A DNA stretch of 47,690 nt from Phycisphaerae bacterium (GTDB lineage: Bacteria; Planctomycetota; Phycisphaerae; UBA1845), in NCBI GenBank assembly GCA_029260215.1, contig JAJDDQ010000042.1, positions 1 to 47,690 of the forward strand. The letters are read 5' to 3'. The notes below the pieces were generated by a model. The model worked only from the letters and a program-made list of their open reading frames with translations, ran no database searches and was not told the origin of the DNA. The position numbers and the translations under genes were made by a program. Within the stretch, counting starts at the first letter, position 1; every line of letters starts with the position of its first letter. Shown here piece by piece: positions 1 to 8,572 of this stretch.

Positions 1-131
1 CTTGGTTCAGCGATTCGACAAGGATTAGACGACTGTGCGGGGGAGCGATTATGATGGATCACTCCGTTGTTTTCAGTTCAACCTATTTTGGGTTGTGCCC
101 ATTGTGATGCAGTGGTCACGGGAGTTGTGTT

Positions 132-617
132 GTGCGATACATCATGAAGCAAAAACTTTTCTCGTTCGGCAATGACTTTCTCATCAAGAACGAGCAGGGG
201 CAGGATCTATTCTTTGTCGATGGCAAGGTGTTTACGCTCGGGGACAAGTTGTCGTTTAAGGACTTGCGGGGAAACGAGCTTGCGTTCCTCCAGCAGAAGC
301 TTCTGACAATTGGGGCAACCTACTACATCTATCGTTCCGGAAATCTCTACGCCACAGTGAAAAAGAGCCTGTTTACGCTGTTCCGCTGTAGGTTTTCGAT
401 TGACGTACCCGGCCCTGAAGACTTGGAGGCCGACGGTAATTTTCTCGACCATGAATACACGTTCACGCGTCATGGAAATCCGATCGCAACCGTTTCGAAA
501 AAATGGTTCACGTTCGCAGATACCTACGGCGTGGACATCGCCGAGGGTGAAGACGATATTCTAATTCTCGCGAGCACCGTTGTTATTGATATGGCTTGCC
601 ACAAGCATCGAGACTGA
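132..617 (+). CDS. LURP-one-related (tubby C-terminal-like) family protein
   Basis: The 161-residue protein opens with MKQKLFSFGNDFLIKNEQGQ and has repeated short beta-strand blocks, each with an F-x-x-G/D turn (KVFTLGDKLSF, KLLTIGATYYIY, KWFTFADTYGVDI). This is the pattern of the LURP-one-related/YxjI fold, a tubby-like beta barrel. Members are small soluble proteins with suggested phospholipid-binding or scaffold roles, and no enzymatic activity is established. No signal peptide or membrane segment is visible. The GTG at 132 has GGGAG about 7 nt upstream and is preferred, but ATG at 144 gives a protein only four residues shorter and equally fits the family start. It stands alone, convergent with the DUF6265 gene. 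The family call rests on pattern recognition. Confidence 0.75.
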   Translation: MRYIMKQKLFSFGNDFLIKNEQGQDLFFVDGKVFTLGDKLSFKDLRGNELAFLQQKLLTIGATYYIYRSGNLYATVKKSLFTLFRCRFSIDVPGPEDLEADGNFLDHEYTFTRHGNPIATVSKKWFTFADTYGVDIAEGEDDILILASTVVIDMACHKHRD

Positions 618-690
618 TGTACGACCCGCGTGAGACCATTCGGGCCACGGCCTCATCTTGGGGTTGACGCCCTAAAACTCATGCGAACAT

Positions 691-1185
691 CTATTGCTTC
701 AATCGAAGGTCCAACGTCATGCTGATGGATTTGCCGTTGCGTTGGCCTTGGACTTCGATGACGAGACGGTCGTCGGCGCGACGTTCGTATACGATACGTT
801 GTGGAAAATCGTGCTTGGGGTTGGTGAACACCGCTCGTCTCTTTTTCATATCGTTTTCCACCATGCGAAAGGAGACTGGGCTTTTCCTGCCACCCGGGTA
901 GGGCGTCATGACGACGTGCGCGCCGTCGACCGCGAACATTTCAAACTCGATCATCACCACGCGCCCGCCGACGATCTCCTTATTGGCACTGAGAATCAAG
1001 CCACCTTCCGCCGATGTGTACGACGCTTCCCATTGCCCTCGCTCATGAGGTCCGACCCAGGAACCCTCCAGCCACGAGAGTGAAGCCAACTGATCTGCTG
1101 GCGACGGATTTTCATCGCCGGCGGTGCTCCTGGTTGCGGCGGCCAATATTGTCGCGCACAGAAAAAGTGCCCGTAGTTTGTACAT
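691..1185 (-). CDS. Exported DUF6265 family protein
   Basis: This 164-residue protein has an N-terminal signal peptide (about residues 1-23, ending near STAG). The mature part begins LASLSWLEGSWVG and carries the family landmarks: an E-x-x-W after the first strands, the FEMFAVDG strand, and the diagnostic VFTNPKHDFPQRIVYERR block at about residues 120-140. This is the DUF6265 (lipocalin-like beta sheet) family, of unknown function. It is likely periplasmic. ATG start with AAAGAG 8 nt upstream. It is the last of a run of minus-strand genes, 113 nt after the AraC-type regulator, and could be cotranscribed with it. Confidence 0.8.
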   Translation of the reverse strand: MYKLRALFLCATILAAATRSTAGDENPSPADQLASLSWLEGSWVGPHERGQWEASYTSAEGGLILSANKEIVGGRVVMIEFEMFAVDGAHVVMTPYPGGRKSPVSFRMVENDMKKRRAVFTNPKHDFPQRIVYERRADDRLVIEVQGQRNGKSISMTLDLRLKQ

Positions 1186-1298
1186 GTCTATACTCTTTGC
1201 CAGGAAAACGATTTTTCAATCCAACGCAGGTCGCAATGCTACCGGTTCCCAAGCGGGGTGAATTGTAGAAACGCGACATTTCCGCACGGGCGCGCGGT

Positions 1299-2111
1299 TT
1301 ATTTCGCGATGAAGCAATCATCCAAGCCGGGGGCAGAATCCCGCCACGTTCCCGGAGTCGCACCCGCGAAAGCGTGAAAATCCCGAATAAGGTGCGATTG
1401 ATCGGTGAAACCGAATTTGGCAGCCACGCCGGCCCAATCCGTCGGCCCTTCCCCGCGAACGAATCGCTGGACGGCCCGGAAACGCAGGATACGCGCGAAC
1501 GTCTTGGGCGACAGGCCCACGCAAGATCGGAATCGACGTTCCAGTTGACGCACGCCGATGGACAGGTGGTCGGCCAAGGCGACCACGGTCGTCGCGCCCG
1601 CGCAACGTTCGATCCAGCGGACCGCGGCGCGCATCATTGGATCGCGACCCGATTGAAGCGCCGCGAGCTGGAGCAATTCGAATTCGATCGCGCGGATGCG
1701 TTCGCCGAGGCAACGACCCTCGGCTGCCCGTTCGACCAATTCACGCACAACTTTCGCAGGCCAAACGTCGTCCAGGGCGGCAAATGTATCCGTTAGGTCT
1801 TGTTGCGGAATTCCCAACAACGCGGCTGCTCCCGCAGGCTGAAAACGCACACCGATGGCACCGACGTGTTGGCCTGAGATCAATTGCAAAGGCTGTGTGA
1901 TTTGGCCGACCAACAGAGCGGTGGGTTGAACTGCCGGCGGACGTTGTCCATCGATTCTCCGGTAAGGATCGCCATAATGGACGATCAGCTCGCCGCTACC
2001 GTCCGGCGTGATGAGTTCGGCCGTCCCTTCAGCACAGGCATCCTCGATCGTCCAGTAGCAGCGCACGAATTCCTTCAACGCAGGGTGTGGATCAATCTCA
2101 ATATAATTCAT
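1299..2111 (-). CDS. AraC-family transcriptional regulator with DUF6597 N-terminal domain
   Basis: This is a 270-residue cytoplasmic regulator. Residues 1-125 match the DUF6597 sensor-like domain seen before AraC DNA-binding domains: the opening I-x-P-x-x-x-L-x-x-F-V-x-C-Y-W, then ELIVHYGDP and GVRFQPAGAAALLG. Residues about 150-260 hold the two helix-turn-helix motifs of AraC/XylS proteins. The first includes VVALADHLSIGVRQLERRF and the second WAGVAAKFGFTDQSHLIRDF, followed by the usual G-x-TP-x-x-W. The effector is unknown. The gene lies 18 nt after the CNNM/CBS gene and may be cotranscribed with it. A Shine-Dalgarno is weak (GGGCAAG). Confidence 0.88.
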   Translation of the reverse strand: MNYIEIDPHPALKEFVRCYWTIEDACAEGTAELITPDGSGELIVHYGDPYRRIDGQRPPAVQPTALLVGQITQPLQLISGQHVGAIGVRFQPAGAAALLGIPQQDLTDTFAALDDVWPAKVVRELVERAAEGRCLGERIRAIEFELLQLAALQSGRDPMMRAAVRWIERCAGATTVVALADHLSIGVRQLERRFRSCVGLSPKTFARILRFRAVQRFVRGEGPTDWAGVAAKFGFTDQSHLIRDFHAFAGATPGTWRDSAPGLDDCFIAK

Positions 2112-2129
2112 GACGCTTGCCCGGCAGAC

Positions 2130-3329
2130 TCAGGCCGTATCGCCGCTGTCCGGCGGTTTGGGGTGGCGGAGGGCTTTGAGTTTCTTGCTCGCGTGGTGAC
2201 GGGCTACGTGTTGAAGGTCGGTGTGACGATCGTATTCGTCCACGATTTCCGCTCCCAGCAGCGACTCCAACGCATCCTCCAAAGTAACAATGCCAGCTGT
2301 CCCGCCGTATTCGTCGGCCACGAAAAAGAGATGCCGGCGCTCGCGGAGAAACTTGTCCAGCAAAGAGGCTACGGACATGGTCTCCGGTACGAATGTCGGT
2401 TCGCGTTTGATATCCGCGAGCGTCTTTTCGGGTTCGTTGGCGGCGACCGCTTCGAACACGTCGCGTTGAAGTACGTACCCCGTTACGTGGTCCAGACCGC
2501 CAGCCGCGGTGATCGGTACGCGGCTGTAAGGCCAAGTGGCAGCAACGGGAGCGGGGCCTTCGATATCTGTGCCTTCGATATCTGTGCCTTCGCCAACGGT
2601 GCCTCCGACCACAGTGTCTTCCGGCAGGCTGAAAACCACGGTACGCGGCGTGAGGATTTCCGATACCTTGACTTGATCGAGCAGCAGGGCGTTTTGCATC
2701 CAGCGTACTTCATCCGCACGAATCGAACCGGCACGCATGCCCTGTTGAGCGAGCGCGAGCAGGTCGGCTTCGCTTGCCGCCGACGTGTCCGCCGAGCGTG
2801 GGATCAGTTTCGTCACGCGCTGACACATCCACACCAGCGGCCAGAGAAGCAGGACAGCCCAGTCGATCGACCTTGCGAGAAACGGAGCCAGCGTGCCTGC
2901 ATAGAGTACGCCGAGCGTTTTCGGGATAATCTCACTGACGTAAAGGATTCCGAGCGTAAACAGGCCGCTGAATATGCCGACGCCGACGCTGTCGTAAATG
3001 CTGGTCGCGACGCTACCAGCCAGCGTCGCACCGACGGTGTGGGCGATGGTGTTGAGGCTCAGGATGGCTGCGATGGGGCGTTCGATGTGCTTGCGCAGTC
3101 GCTTCAGCCGCTTGCCGCCGGCGGTTCCGTTCTGGGCGAGTTGCTCCACCCGTCCATCCGAAATCGAAAAGAGGGCTGCCTCACAAATCGAACAGTAAAA
3201 CGATACAAGAAGCGTGGAGGCTACAATAGCGCCCAGGAGGATTTTCGGTGTGGCAGTGCCTTCGTCCACGGCGTTTGGTGCGATGCCCTTGCTTACTTCA
3301 ACCTTATTTGGCGACGGGTGACACTGCAA
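2130..3329 (-). CDS. CNNM (DUF21)/CBS-pair membrane protein, hemolysin/CorC-like
   Basis: This 399-residue inner-membrane protein belongs to the CNNM/DUF21 family, whose members act in magnesium or other divalent-cation transport. The membrane domain spans about residues 27-175 (SFYCSICEAALFSIS, LSLNTIAHTVGATLAGSVA, YVSEIIPKTLG: the conserved ExxPK and NT motifs). The CBS pair follows at about residues 215-370, including VADEYGGTAGIVTLEDALESLLGEI-like text. The usual C-terminal CorC/HlyC domain is missing; the protein ends in a short charged tail. A perfect tandem 15-bp duplication near 2565-2600 gives a repeated GTDIE between the two CBS motifs. The start is TTG at 3329, overlapping the upstream lipoprotein gene by 26 nt; GTG at 3269 is an alternative. 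Confidence 0.85.
   Translation of the reverse strand: MQCHPSPNKVEVSKGIAPNAVDEGTATPKILLGAIVASTLLVSFYCSICEAALFSISDGRVEQLAQNGTAGGKRLKRLRKHIERPIAAILSLNTIAHTVGATLAGSVATSIYDSVGVGIFSGLFTLGILYVSEIIPKTLGVLYAGTLAPFLARSIDWAVLLLWPLVWMCQRVTKLIPRSADTSAASEADLLALAQQGMRAGSIRADEVRWMQNALLLDQVKVSEILTPRTVVFSLPEDTVVGGTVGEGTDIEGTDIEGPAPVAATWPYSRVPITAAGGLDHVTGYVLQRDVFEAVAANEPEKTLADIKREPTFVPETMSVASLLDKFLRERRHLFFVADEYGGTAGIVTLEDALESLLGAEIVDEYDRHTDLQHVARHHASKKLKALRHPKPPDSGDTA
2564..2594. repeat. Tandem 15-bp duplication inside the CNNM/CBS gene
   Basis: The unit GATATCTGTGCCTTC (plus strand) occurs twice in direct succession and in frame, adding five residues (GTDIE twice) to the CBS region. It looks like a recent replication-slippage event. 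Confidence 0.8.
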
Positions 3330-3999
3330 TGTCGAGGTCGCTGACGGTCAACGCTATTCGCGGTCCGGCACCTTCGGAACCGTCCGCCTCGACCCTGCCC
3401 GCCACCACCAGATGATACGCGGTTTGGGGTTCGAATGTCACGTCAAAGGTCTGCGTTTGCTCACCGTCCCACCCCGTCGGCGTGCGGTCGGGATCTGCCT
3501 CGGCGAGCATCTGCTTGGCCAGCAACCGGCGATTGGAGTCCATGACGTAGACTTTGAGGCCAAGCGGTATCGCCCCGAAGCGTGGGGTGTAGTTGTCCAA
3601 CTCGCACTGATATTGTACGTTGAACGTTACTTTGGCCCGCATCGCCGAGGAACCTTGGTAGGCGAAAACGTGCCCGATCTGGAATTCCGCCTCGGCTTTC
3701 CCGCCCGCCGACGCGTCAGCCAGGCACGATCCCTTGCCTGTTGAGTCAGCCGTCGATTCTGCGACGCCCGGTCCGTCCGATTTGCGTTGCGTGTCCGCCA
3801 CGTTGAAGGGCCGACTACCCGGAAGACGCAACACGCCCTGCAACGCCCATGCGTTTGCAGCGGCCAGCCGCGCACTTTTCTGCGGAGCCATCTTCTCGCC
3901 GAAGTCCGCACCGCCGCCGCAGCCGTTGAGCATCGGCATCGCCCAGCAGGCTAGGCAGGCTAGGCAGGCTGATACCAGGATTTTTCGCTTCGACGTCAA
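3304..3999 (-). CDS. Hypothetical lipoprotein
   Basis: This 231-residue protein has a lipoprotein signal peptide: charged MTSKRK, a hydrophobic Ala/Cys/Leu-rich core, then lipobox L-N-G-C with Cys27. The mature protein has an Ala-rich helix (about 38-60), a low-complexity Ser/Asp/Gly stretch (70-100) and a C-terminal beta-rich region (100-230) with motifs such as RAKVTFNVQYQCELDNYTPRFG. I do not recognise the family. Inside the signal sequence the DNA has a repeated AGGCTAGGC unit (about 3948-3970), encoding LACLAC. The 3' end overlaps the start of the CNNM/CBS gene by 26 nt, suggesting translational coupling. Confidence 0.7.
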   Translation of the reverse strand: MTSKRKILVSACLACLACWAMPMLNGCGGGADFGEKMAPQKSARLAAANAWALQGVLRLPGSRPFNVADTQRKSDGPGVAESTADSTGKGSCLADASAGGKAEAEFQIGHVFAYQGSSAMRAKVTFNVQYQCELDNYTPRFGAIPLGLKVYVMDSNRRLLAKQMLAEADPDRTPTGWDGEQTQTFDVTFEPQTAYHLVVAGRVEADGSEGAGPRIALTVSDLDIAVSPVAK

Positions 4000-4098
4000 A
4001 GTGTCGCTCCTTCCGCCACGAGATGACCCGGTGGCTGCGGCGATTCTAAAAACCCGGGCAAGCCAGTCAAGAATCGCATCCGGACAATTCGCTGGCGA

Positions 4099-5394
4099 CT
4101 ACAGCCTTCGACCACGACGCGTGCGGAATTTGCCGCCCAACGTCTTGCGCGGCTTCTTGGCGGGCAACGCCACCGATCCGTCCGCCGCGACCGCCACCGG
4201 CGCGTCATTACGTGAGGGCGGTCTGGCGCTCTCCGGTCTCTCGACAGGCGCGGGTGCCGGCGTGTATCCGTCGTACTTGCGTTCTTCGATCAGCTTGTTG
4301 ATCAACAGTTCGATCTGTGTGATTTGTTTGCCTTCATCGCGCGTCACCAGCGTAATCGCTCGGCCTCGAGCGCCCATACGGGCTGTTCTTCCGATGCGGT
4401 GAACGTATACCTCGGGGTCCAAAGGTATGTCGTAGTTGATGATGTGCGAAATGGCGGAAACATCGATGCCGCGGGCAGCCAGGTCCGTCGCGACCAGCAG
4501 CCTGATCTGGTGGCGGCGGAATCGCTCCATCACACTCTCGCGACGCTTTTGCACGAGGTCGCCGTGGATTTCCTTGGCGTCGATGCCGTCGGCGTGGAGT
4601 TTTTTCGCCAGTTTTCGTGCGGCTGCCTTGGTGTTGCAGAAGACGATCGCCAGCTTCGGATCCTCTTCCTTGATTATCGTGTGCAGGAGGCGGTACTTTT
4701 CCCGCCAATCGACGGTGACGTAGAATTGGTCGATTTCTTCGACGGTAACTTCGTCGCGCGAAACGTTGATCTCGACCGGATCGTGCATGTACTGCCTTGC
4801 GAGATACGCGACGTCCTTTTCGATGGTGGCCGACACAAAAATTGTCTGATGTTTGTTGCGTATTTGACTCAGAATTCGCTTGATATCGTCACGAAACCCG
4901 ATGTCCAGCATGCGATCGACTTCGTCGAGGATGGCGATGGTGATCTCGTCGAAATTCAGGATGCGGCGATCGAGCAGGTCCATCAGCCGCCCCGGCGTGC
5001 CCACGACGATCTGTGTTTTTTTGCCGAGCAGGTGAACCTGTGTGCTGACCTTCTGCCCGCCGTAAACCGGAACGATATGCAAGTCGGTCTCCGACGACAG
5101 GCGACGCAGCTCAGCCGCGACCTGGACCGCCAATTCGCGCGTCGGGGTCAGGCACAGCATCTGCAGTCGCCCGTTCGGATCGACTTTTTGCAACCCCGGC
5201 AGCCCAAAGGCCGCCGTCTTGCCCGTCCCGGTGCGCGCCTGCCCCAGAATATCGTGGCCGGCCAGCGCTTTGGGGATGAGCTGAAGCTGAATATCGCTCG
5301 GTTTTTCGAAGCCCATTTTCTGAAGGCTGCGCAGGAACGGCGCTTCGATGCCTAATTCTTCAAATGCTCTTGGTATCGGTGGGTGTTTTTGCAT
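4099..5394 (-). CDS. DEAD-box ATP-dependent RNA helicase (RhlE/DeaD type)
   Basis: This SF2 RNA helicase has every expected motif: the Q motif (FEKPSDIQLQLIP), Walker A ARTGTGKT, PTRELA, GTPGRLMDLL, motif II LDEVDRMLDIGF, SAT, VATDLAARGIDV and HRIGRTAR. Motif II reads DEVD rather than DEAD; the two acidic ATPase residues are kept. The C-terminal tail (about 60 residues) is Pro/Ala-rich, then basic (KKPRKTLGGKFRTRRGRRL), typical of RNA-binding extensions. The likely role is RNA remodelling in mRNA decay or ribosome assembly. The frame is open up to a TTG at 5427, but ATG at 5394 (MQKHPPIPRAFEELG) begins just before the conserved domain and is chosen. Confidence 0.93.
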   Translation of the reverse strand: MQKHPPIPRAFEELGIEAPFLRSLQKMGFEKPSDIQLQLIPKALAGHDILGQARTGTGKTAAFGLPGLQKVDPNGRLQMLCLTPTRELAVQVAAELRRLSSETDLHIVPVYGGQKVSTQVHLLGKKTQIVVGTPGRLMDLLDRRILNFDEITIAILDEVDRMLDIGFRDDIKRILSQIRNKHQTIFVSATIEKDVAYLARQYMHDPVEINVSRDEVTVEEIDQFYVTVDWREKYRLLHTIIKEEDPKLAIVFCNTKAAARKLAKKLHADGIDAKEIHGDLVQKRRESVMERFRRHQIRLLVATDLAARGIDVSAISHIINYDIPLDPEVYVHRIGRTARMGARGRAITLVTRDEGKQITQIELLINKLIEERKYDGYTPAPAPVERPESARPPSRNDAPVAVAADGSVALPAKKPRKTLGGKFRTRRGRRL

Positions 5395-5467
5395 GCGGAC
5401 GTATGGACTCCGGACAGGCGGTATCAAGGATGTTTTTCGCGTCCTACCGACGCACTGCTGGCGAGGC

Positions 5468-5716
5468 CTACCAATCCTTGCCCAGCGTCAACCACAAATG
5501 AATAAGGTAGGCGAACAACGGCGCACTGATCAGCGAACCGACGAGGTCCACGTTTGTGATTTCGCCGTAAGCGAGCAAGGCGATGACGAACCCGACCAGT
5601 ACGAGGCTCATCGTGATAGCGAGAACCTTGAAGAATACACGCGGTACGAACGGTAAGTGTTGTTTCATGATATCCCGAAACGCTCGAACCACACTGGCGG
5701 CATGATCCCTTGCCAA
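5468..5716 (-). CDS. Small two-helix membrane protein
   Basis: This short protein (82 residues from TTG, or 66 from ATG at 5668: MKQHLPFVPRVFFKV...) has two clear transmembrane helices, about residues 30-50 (VLAITMSLVLVGFVIALLAY) and 60-78 (LVGSLISAPLFAYLIHLWLTL). It has no recognised domain. It lies in a minus-strand run between the CPBP protease and the RNA helicase. An overlapping 109-residue frame on the same strand lacks hydrophobic segments and is judged a shadow. The internal ATG at 5668, preceded by CGGGATATC, is a plausible true start. Confidence 0.6.
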   Translation of the reverse strand: MARDHAASVVRAFRDIMKQHLPFVPRVFFKVLAITMSLVLVGFVIALLAYGEITNVDLVGSLISAPLFAYLIHLWLTLGKDW

Positions 5717-5799
5717 GACCCCGAAGGATATGGGATTTTGTCATTTCAGGCAACCTTTGCCGATCATGAGCGTATCCTGCGAACGAATCCGCTCCCGGG

Positions 5800-6654
5800 C
5801 TAGTTGAACGCGGAATGCTGGGAGTAAAGCGTCACCAGATTAAGGAAATCGAGCAGCGCATGGCCGATAATGACCGGAATCAGCGTCCGCCGCCACCAGG
5901 TCAGCGATGCCCACGCAATCGCCATGACGAAAAGCGGTACGAGCGCGATCGTTTCCTGCGAGCCGAAGTGCGGCAGAGCGAAGAGGATCGAACTGACCAA
6001 AATGGCGATCGGCACGCTTCCAGTCAATCGCCGCAACCGCGTCATGAGAAAGCCGCGGCAGATCGTCTCCTCGTAGATTCCGACAGAGGCGGTCATCAGG
6101 ATCAGCCACGGAAGGCTCAAACGTGGCATGGTTTCTGCGATTTTTTCCGGATTATTTTGAAGCGATTCGAACAGGTCCGGAAAAAACACCCACGTCACGC
6201 CGAAGGTCACTAGTATCGTGATGTAAGGGATCGCCAAAGCAAGCAGCGCGGTAGGCCAAGTCAACCAGTCCGGGACGCACCACCCCAGCGTGGGTGCCCA
6301 ATTCTCATGCCGCCGCCGGCTGATCAGGATGACCGCGCCCATCAATGTGAAACCGTTCGCGATGGTCAGAATGACGATGGCATGTCGCATGTCCGCGCCT
6401 TCACCGATCAGGCCGGTGATGGATCCGACTACCGGTATGAGCATGGAGGTTACGAAGATTGCCAGCATCAACAGGGCGATGTCGATGGCCGCTTGCCCGC
6501 CCGTCATATCTGCCAGAAGCATTGGATGCGTGTCGCGGTGGGGCGGCTGTGGGGCGTACGTGGCGATCGGCCTCGCCAGGGGCACACCGAACGTAACCGG
6601 TGTTTCGGACGCCAGAGTGGGCGGTGCATCCTGCGGCGGATGTGGCGGAATCAA
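5800..6654 (-). CDS. CPBP family intramembrane glutamic endopeptidase (CAAX/Abi type)
   Basis: This polytopic membrane protein carries the CPBP/ABI motifs: motif 1 EETICRGFLMTRLRR (EExxxR), motif 2 FALPHFG (FxxxH) and motif 3 HALLDF (HxxxD). These residues form the active site of Rce1-like proteases. About seven hydrophobic segments are visible. The N-terminal 45 residues are Pro-rich and lack a known domain. TTG at 6654 is chosen because GGAGG stands 7 nt upstream (about 284 aa). The frame stays open to 6735, but that extension runs into the palindromic repeat at 6727-6830. ATG at 6522 is another possible start. The substrate is unknown; bacterial members process peptides or act in protein maturation. 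Confidence 0.85.
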   Translation of the reverse strand: MIPPHPPQDAPPTLASETPVTFGVPLARPIATYAPQPPHRDTHPMLLADMTGGQAAIDIALLMLAIFVTSMLIPVVGSITGLIGEGADMRHAIVILTIANGFTLMGAVILISRRRHENWAPTLGWCVPDWLTWPTALLALAIPYITILVTFGVTWVFFPDLFESLQNNPEKIAETMPRLSLPWLILMTASVGIYEETICRGFLMTRLRRLTGSVPIAILVSSILFALPHFGSQETIALVPLFVMAIAWASLTWWRRTLIPVIIGHALLDFLNLVTLYSQHSAFN

Positions 6655-6726
6655 CGTGTCGCCTCCACCAGCCCAGCCAGCGATTTGTCCGGCGAGCACC
6701 GAAACCCCATCAGCATGTCTGTTCCG

Positions 6727-6830
6727 GTGTGGCACCGGTTTTCAACCGGTGTAGATGTTGACATTTCACGAGGCACTAATTTCTTGACCGCTGAACATAA
6801 GCGCCGGAAGCCTGTGCTACACTCTTTCAA
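6727..6830. repeat. Dispersed palindromic repeat, family A (GGCACCGGTTTTCAACCGGT)
   Basis: GTGTGGCA is followed by a hairpin made of CACCGGTT and AACCGGTG around a short loop. About 75 bp further on it ends in GTGCTACACTCTTTCAA. The same architecture occurs at 19473-19575 with a better preserved right half. It lies between the CPBP gene start and the lipoprotein gene stop. Confidence 0.85.
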
Positions 6831-6837
6831 AGGCCCC

Positions 6838-7482
6838 TCAATGATGCGCCGGCGAACCGGTGAGCATTGTCTTCGGCTCGCCCGGCACCTGGAAATCGAC
6901 TTCATCCCATGTTCCGTTGGCGGCCCGCGCCGACTTGATGAATGTGTTGAACGCACCGGCGTGCTGAGACACGACTTCAGACGGCCCGACCAGCTTCACG
7001 ATGTAGTCGCCTTGCGGTGCGACCACGTACGCAGCCAGCATGCGATGTCCGGGCTTGTTCACGCGCACATTGCTGCCCGGTGACGATTCCGCGATGTACC
7101 GACCCGACACGTCGACCATATGCACGGGCATGCCGTTGATGAGATACTCGGAACGCTTCAACATCGGATTGGTCGTGCGGCCATCATCCTGAGCGAACTG
7201 CTCGCCCCAGCGTTTGATGTTCATCTCGATGACCCGCCCGCCGCCGTTGTCGCGAATGTTCTCGATATTCCAGACGACCAGTTGGGCGTCAGCCACGTCC
7301 CTCTTGTGAGACGGAACTCGGAACTGCAAACGCCTCGTCGGATGCAGAGGCCTTTCCGCCATCCACGCCGTCGAAGCGTGAAACGTCAGAGAATCCGCGT
7401 GGACCGCTGCGGTCGACGCGCAGCCGCTTCCGAAAATCGCCGCCGCAACACATCCCACTCCGATCATCGCCAGCCGATACAT
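6838..7482 (-). CDS. Hypothetical lipoprotein, paralogue of its upstream neighbour
   Basis: This 214-residue protein has a lipoprotein signal peptide with lipobox F-G-S-G-C (Cys21). The mature sequence has a beta-rich domain: LQFRVPSHKRDVADAQLVVW, a central NIKRWGEQFAQDDGR, then MPVHMVDVSGRYIA, and ends with YIVKLVGPSEVVSQHAGAFNTFIKSA. It shares this layout with the protein encoded at 7551-8369 (LARWCGQVAQPDGR, VKVILIDVPG, HFVKVTGPDAVVARYRPSIIAFLKSA), so the pair are tandem paralogues. No named family is recognised. The RBS GGGAG is 8 nt before the ATG. It is probably cotranscribed with the upstream paralogue, 68 nt away. Confidence 0.8.
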   Translation of the reverse strand: MYRLAMIGVGCVAAAIFGSGCASTAAVHADSLTFHASTAWMAERPLHPTRRLQFRVPSHKRDVADAQLVVWNIENIRDNGGGRVIEMNIKRWGEQFAQDDGRTTNPMLKRSEYLINGMPVHMVDVSGRYIAESSPGSNVRVNKPGHRMLAAYVVAPQGDYIVKLVGPSEVVSQHAGAFNTFIKSARAANGTWDEVDFQVPGEPKTMLTGSPAHH

Positions 7483-7550
7483 GATTCGCGCTCCCAGATG
7501 GTGACGTTCGACCGTGTTCGTCGCGATGCGTCGTAATCGGTCGAGGAACC

Positions 7551-8369
7551 TTATTGAGTCGTTTTCGCACTCTTGAGGAACGCAATGATGCTCGGACGGT
7601 ATCGCGCGACCACCGCATCAGGCCCGGTGACCTTGACGAAGTGCGGGCCTTTGTCGTGATCGACGATGGCAGCCAGCAGGCGAAAATTCTCCTTGCCGCG
7701 TCCGCCGCCCATCATGGGTCCACCGCCTTTGAGCGTGCCCGGCACGTCGATCAGAATCACCTTGACCCCGCCGACGTCGAATTCCATCTTCTTCGCGACT
7801 TCCACGCTCGACCTGCCGTCCGGCTGGGCTACCTGCCCGCACCACCGCGCCAGGTTGCTCCGATTCATCTCCGGGCCTTTCATGCCTGGAAAGTGCGTGA
7901 TCGCGATTTCAGCGTCCTCAGGTTCATTATCGGTTTTCGGCAGGCGAATCTGTGCTTTGCGGGACAGGCCCGGCGCGGAGGAATTCATCCCCGGGTCTTC
8001 CCGTTTCCACCCGGCGGGCAGTTTGAAGCTGACGCCGGTAAGCGTCAGGACATTATCGGTCATTTCAACATTGGTAATGTCGATTTCGCCCATCGCGGCG
8101 AGTTTACCCGACGAGGCGGCTCGGGTTTTTCCGAGCGGCGGGTGATTCGGCGGCAGGGGATCTGTGCTCCGAACGGGTGCGGGCCGACCCGCCGTGCCGT
8201 CAACCGGCGGATGGTTGGCTGGCAGTCCCGACGAATCATCTGCAATGGCAGGGCCTGACCCCGGCGGGCGCGGTTGCCCGGCCTCCCCCTTGTTGCACGC
8301 TCCCGATGAGAGCATGGCGATGGCGAGTGTTCCGTACGCGATCGGTCGCAGTAGATTCCATTGTGTCAT
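7551..8369 (-). CDS. Hypothetical lipoprotein with two LPxNHPP motifs
   Basis: This 272-residue protein has a lipoprotein signal peptide (lipobox S-G-A-C, Cys25). A disordered Pro/Ser/Ala-rich linker (26-90) holds two copies of the short motif LP-x-NHPP (residues 49-55 and 72-78). The C-terminal globular domain (about 95-272) starts with LTLTGVSFKLPAGWKRE and includes AEIAITHFPGMKG, VKVILIDVPG and the closing FVKVTGPDAVVARYRPSIIAFLKSA. It is the larger of two tandem paralogues. Function is unknown; the domain resembles a surface-exposed substrate-binding beta sandwich, but this is only an impression. RBS GGAG is 8 nt before the ATG. Confidence 0.8.
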   Translation of the reverse strand: MTQWNLLRPIAYGTLAIAMLSSGACNKGEAGQPRPPGSGPAIADDSSGLPANHPPVDGTAGRPAPVRSTDPLPPNHPPLGKTRAASSGKLAAMGEIDITNVEMTDNVLTLTGVSFKLPAGWKREDPGMNSSAPGLSRKAQIRLPKTDNEPEDAEIAITHFPGMKGPEMNRSNLARWCGQVAQPDGRSSVEVAKKMEFDVGGVKVILIDVPGTLKGGGPMMGGGRGKENFRLLAAIVDHDKGPHFVKVTGPDAVVARYRPSIIAFLKSAKTTQ

Positions 8370-8458
8370 GTGCCTGTCTCCGTTGTGGTTCTGTTGATGT
8401 TTACCGGTGAGGAACCCGCAAGGACGCGGCCTCTTCTGAATCGAGTGGCGAGCGACCG

Positions 8459-8567
8459 GCCGGTTGGGTGCCCCACGGCTTTGGCCGTGGGGGAGTCGAA
8501 ACCGGGGGCTATTCGAGTCATCAACCCTCGATTAGGGTTGGCCACCCGTCTGCTGTTTCAAGGCCTA
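8459..8567. repeat. Dispersed palindromic repeat, family B (CCACGGCTTTGGCCGTGG)
   Basis: A perfect hairpin at 8471-8492 is preceded by CGGTTGGGTG. It is followed about 30 bp later by a second imperfect hairpin (CAACCCTCG...TAGGGTTGGCCACCC). The same 105-110 bp composite, including flanking words, recurs at 15841-15946. Confidence 0.85.
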
Positions 8568-8572
8568 CGCTT

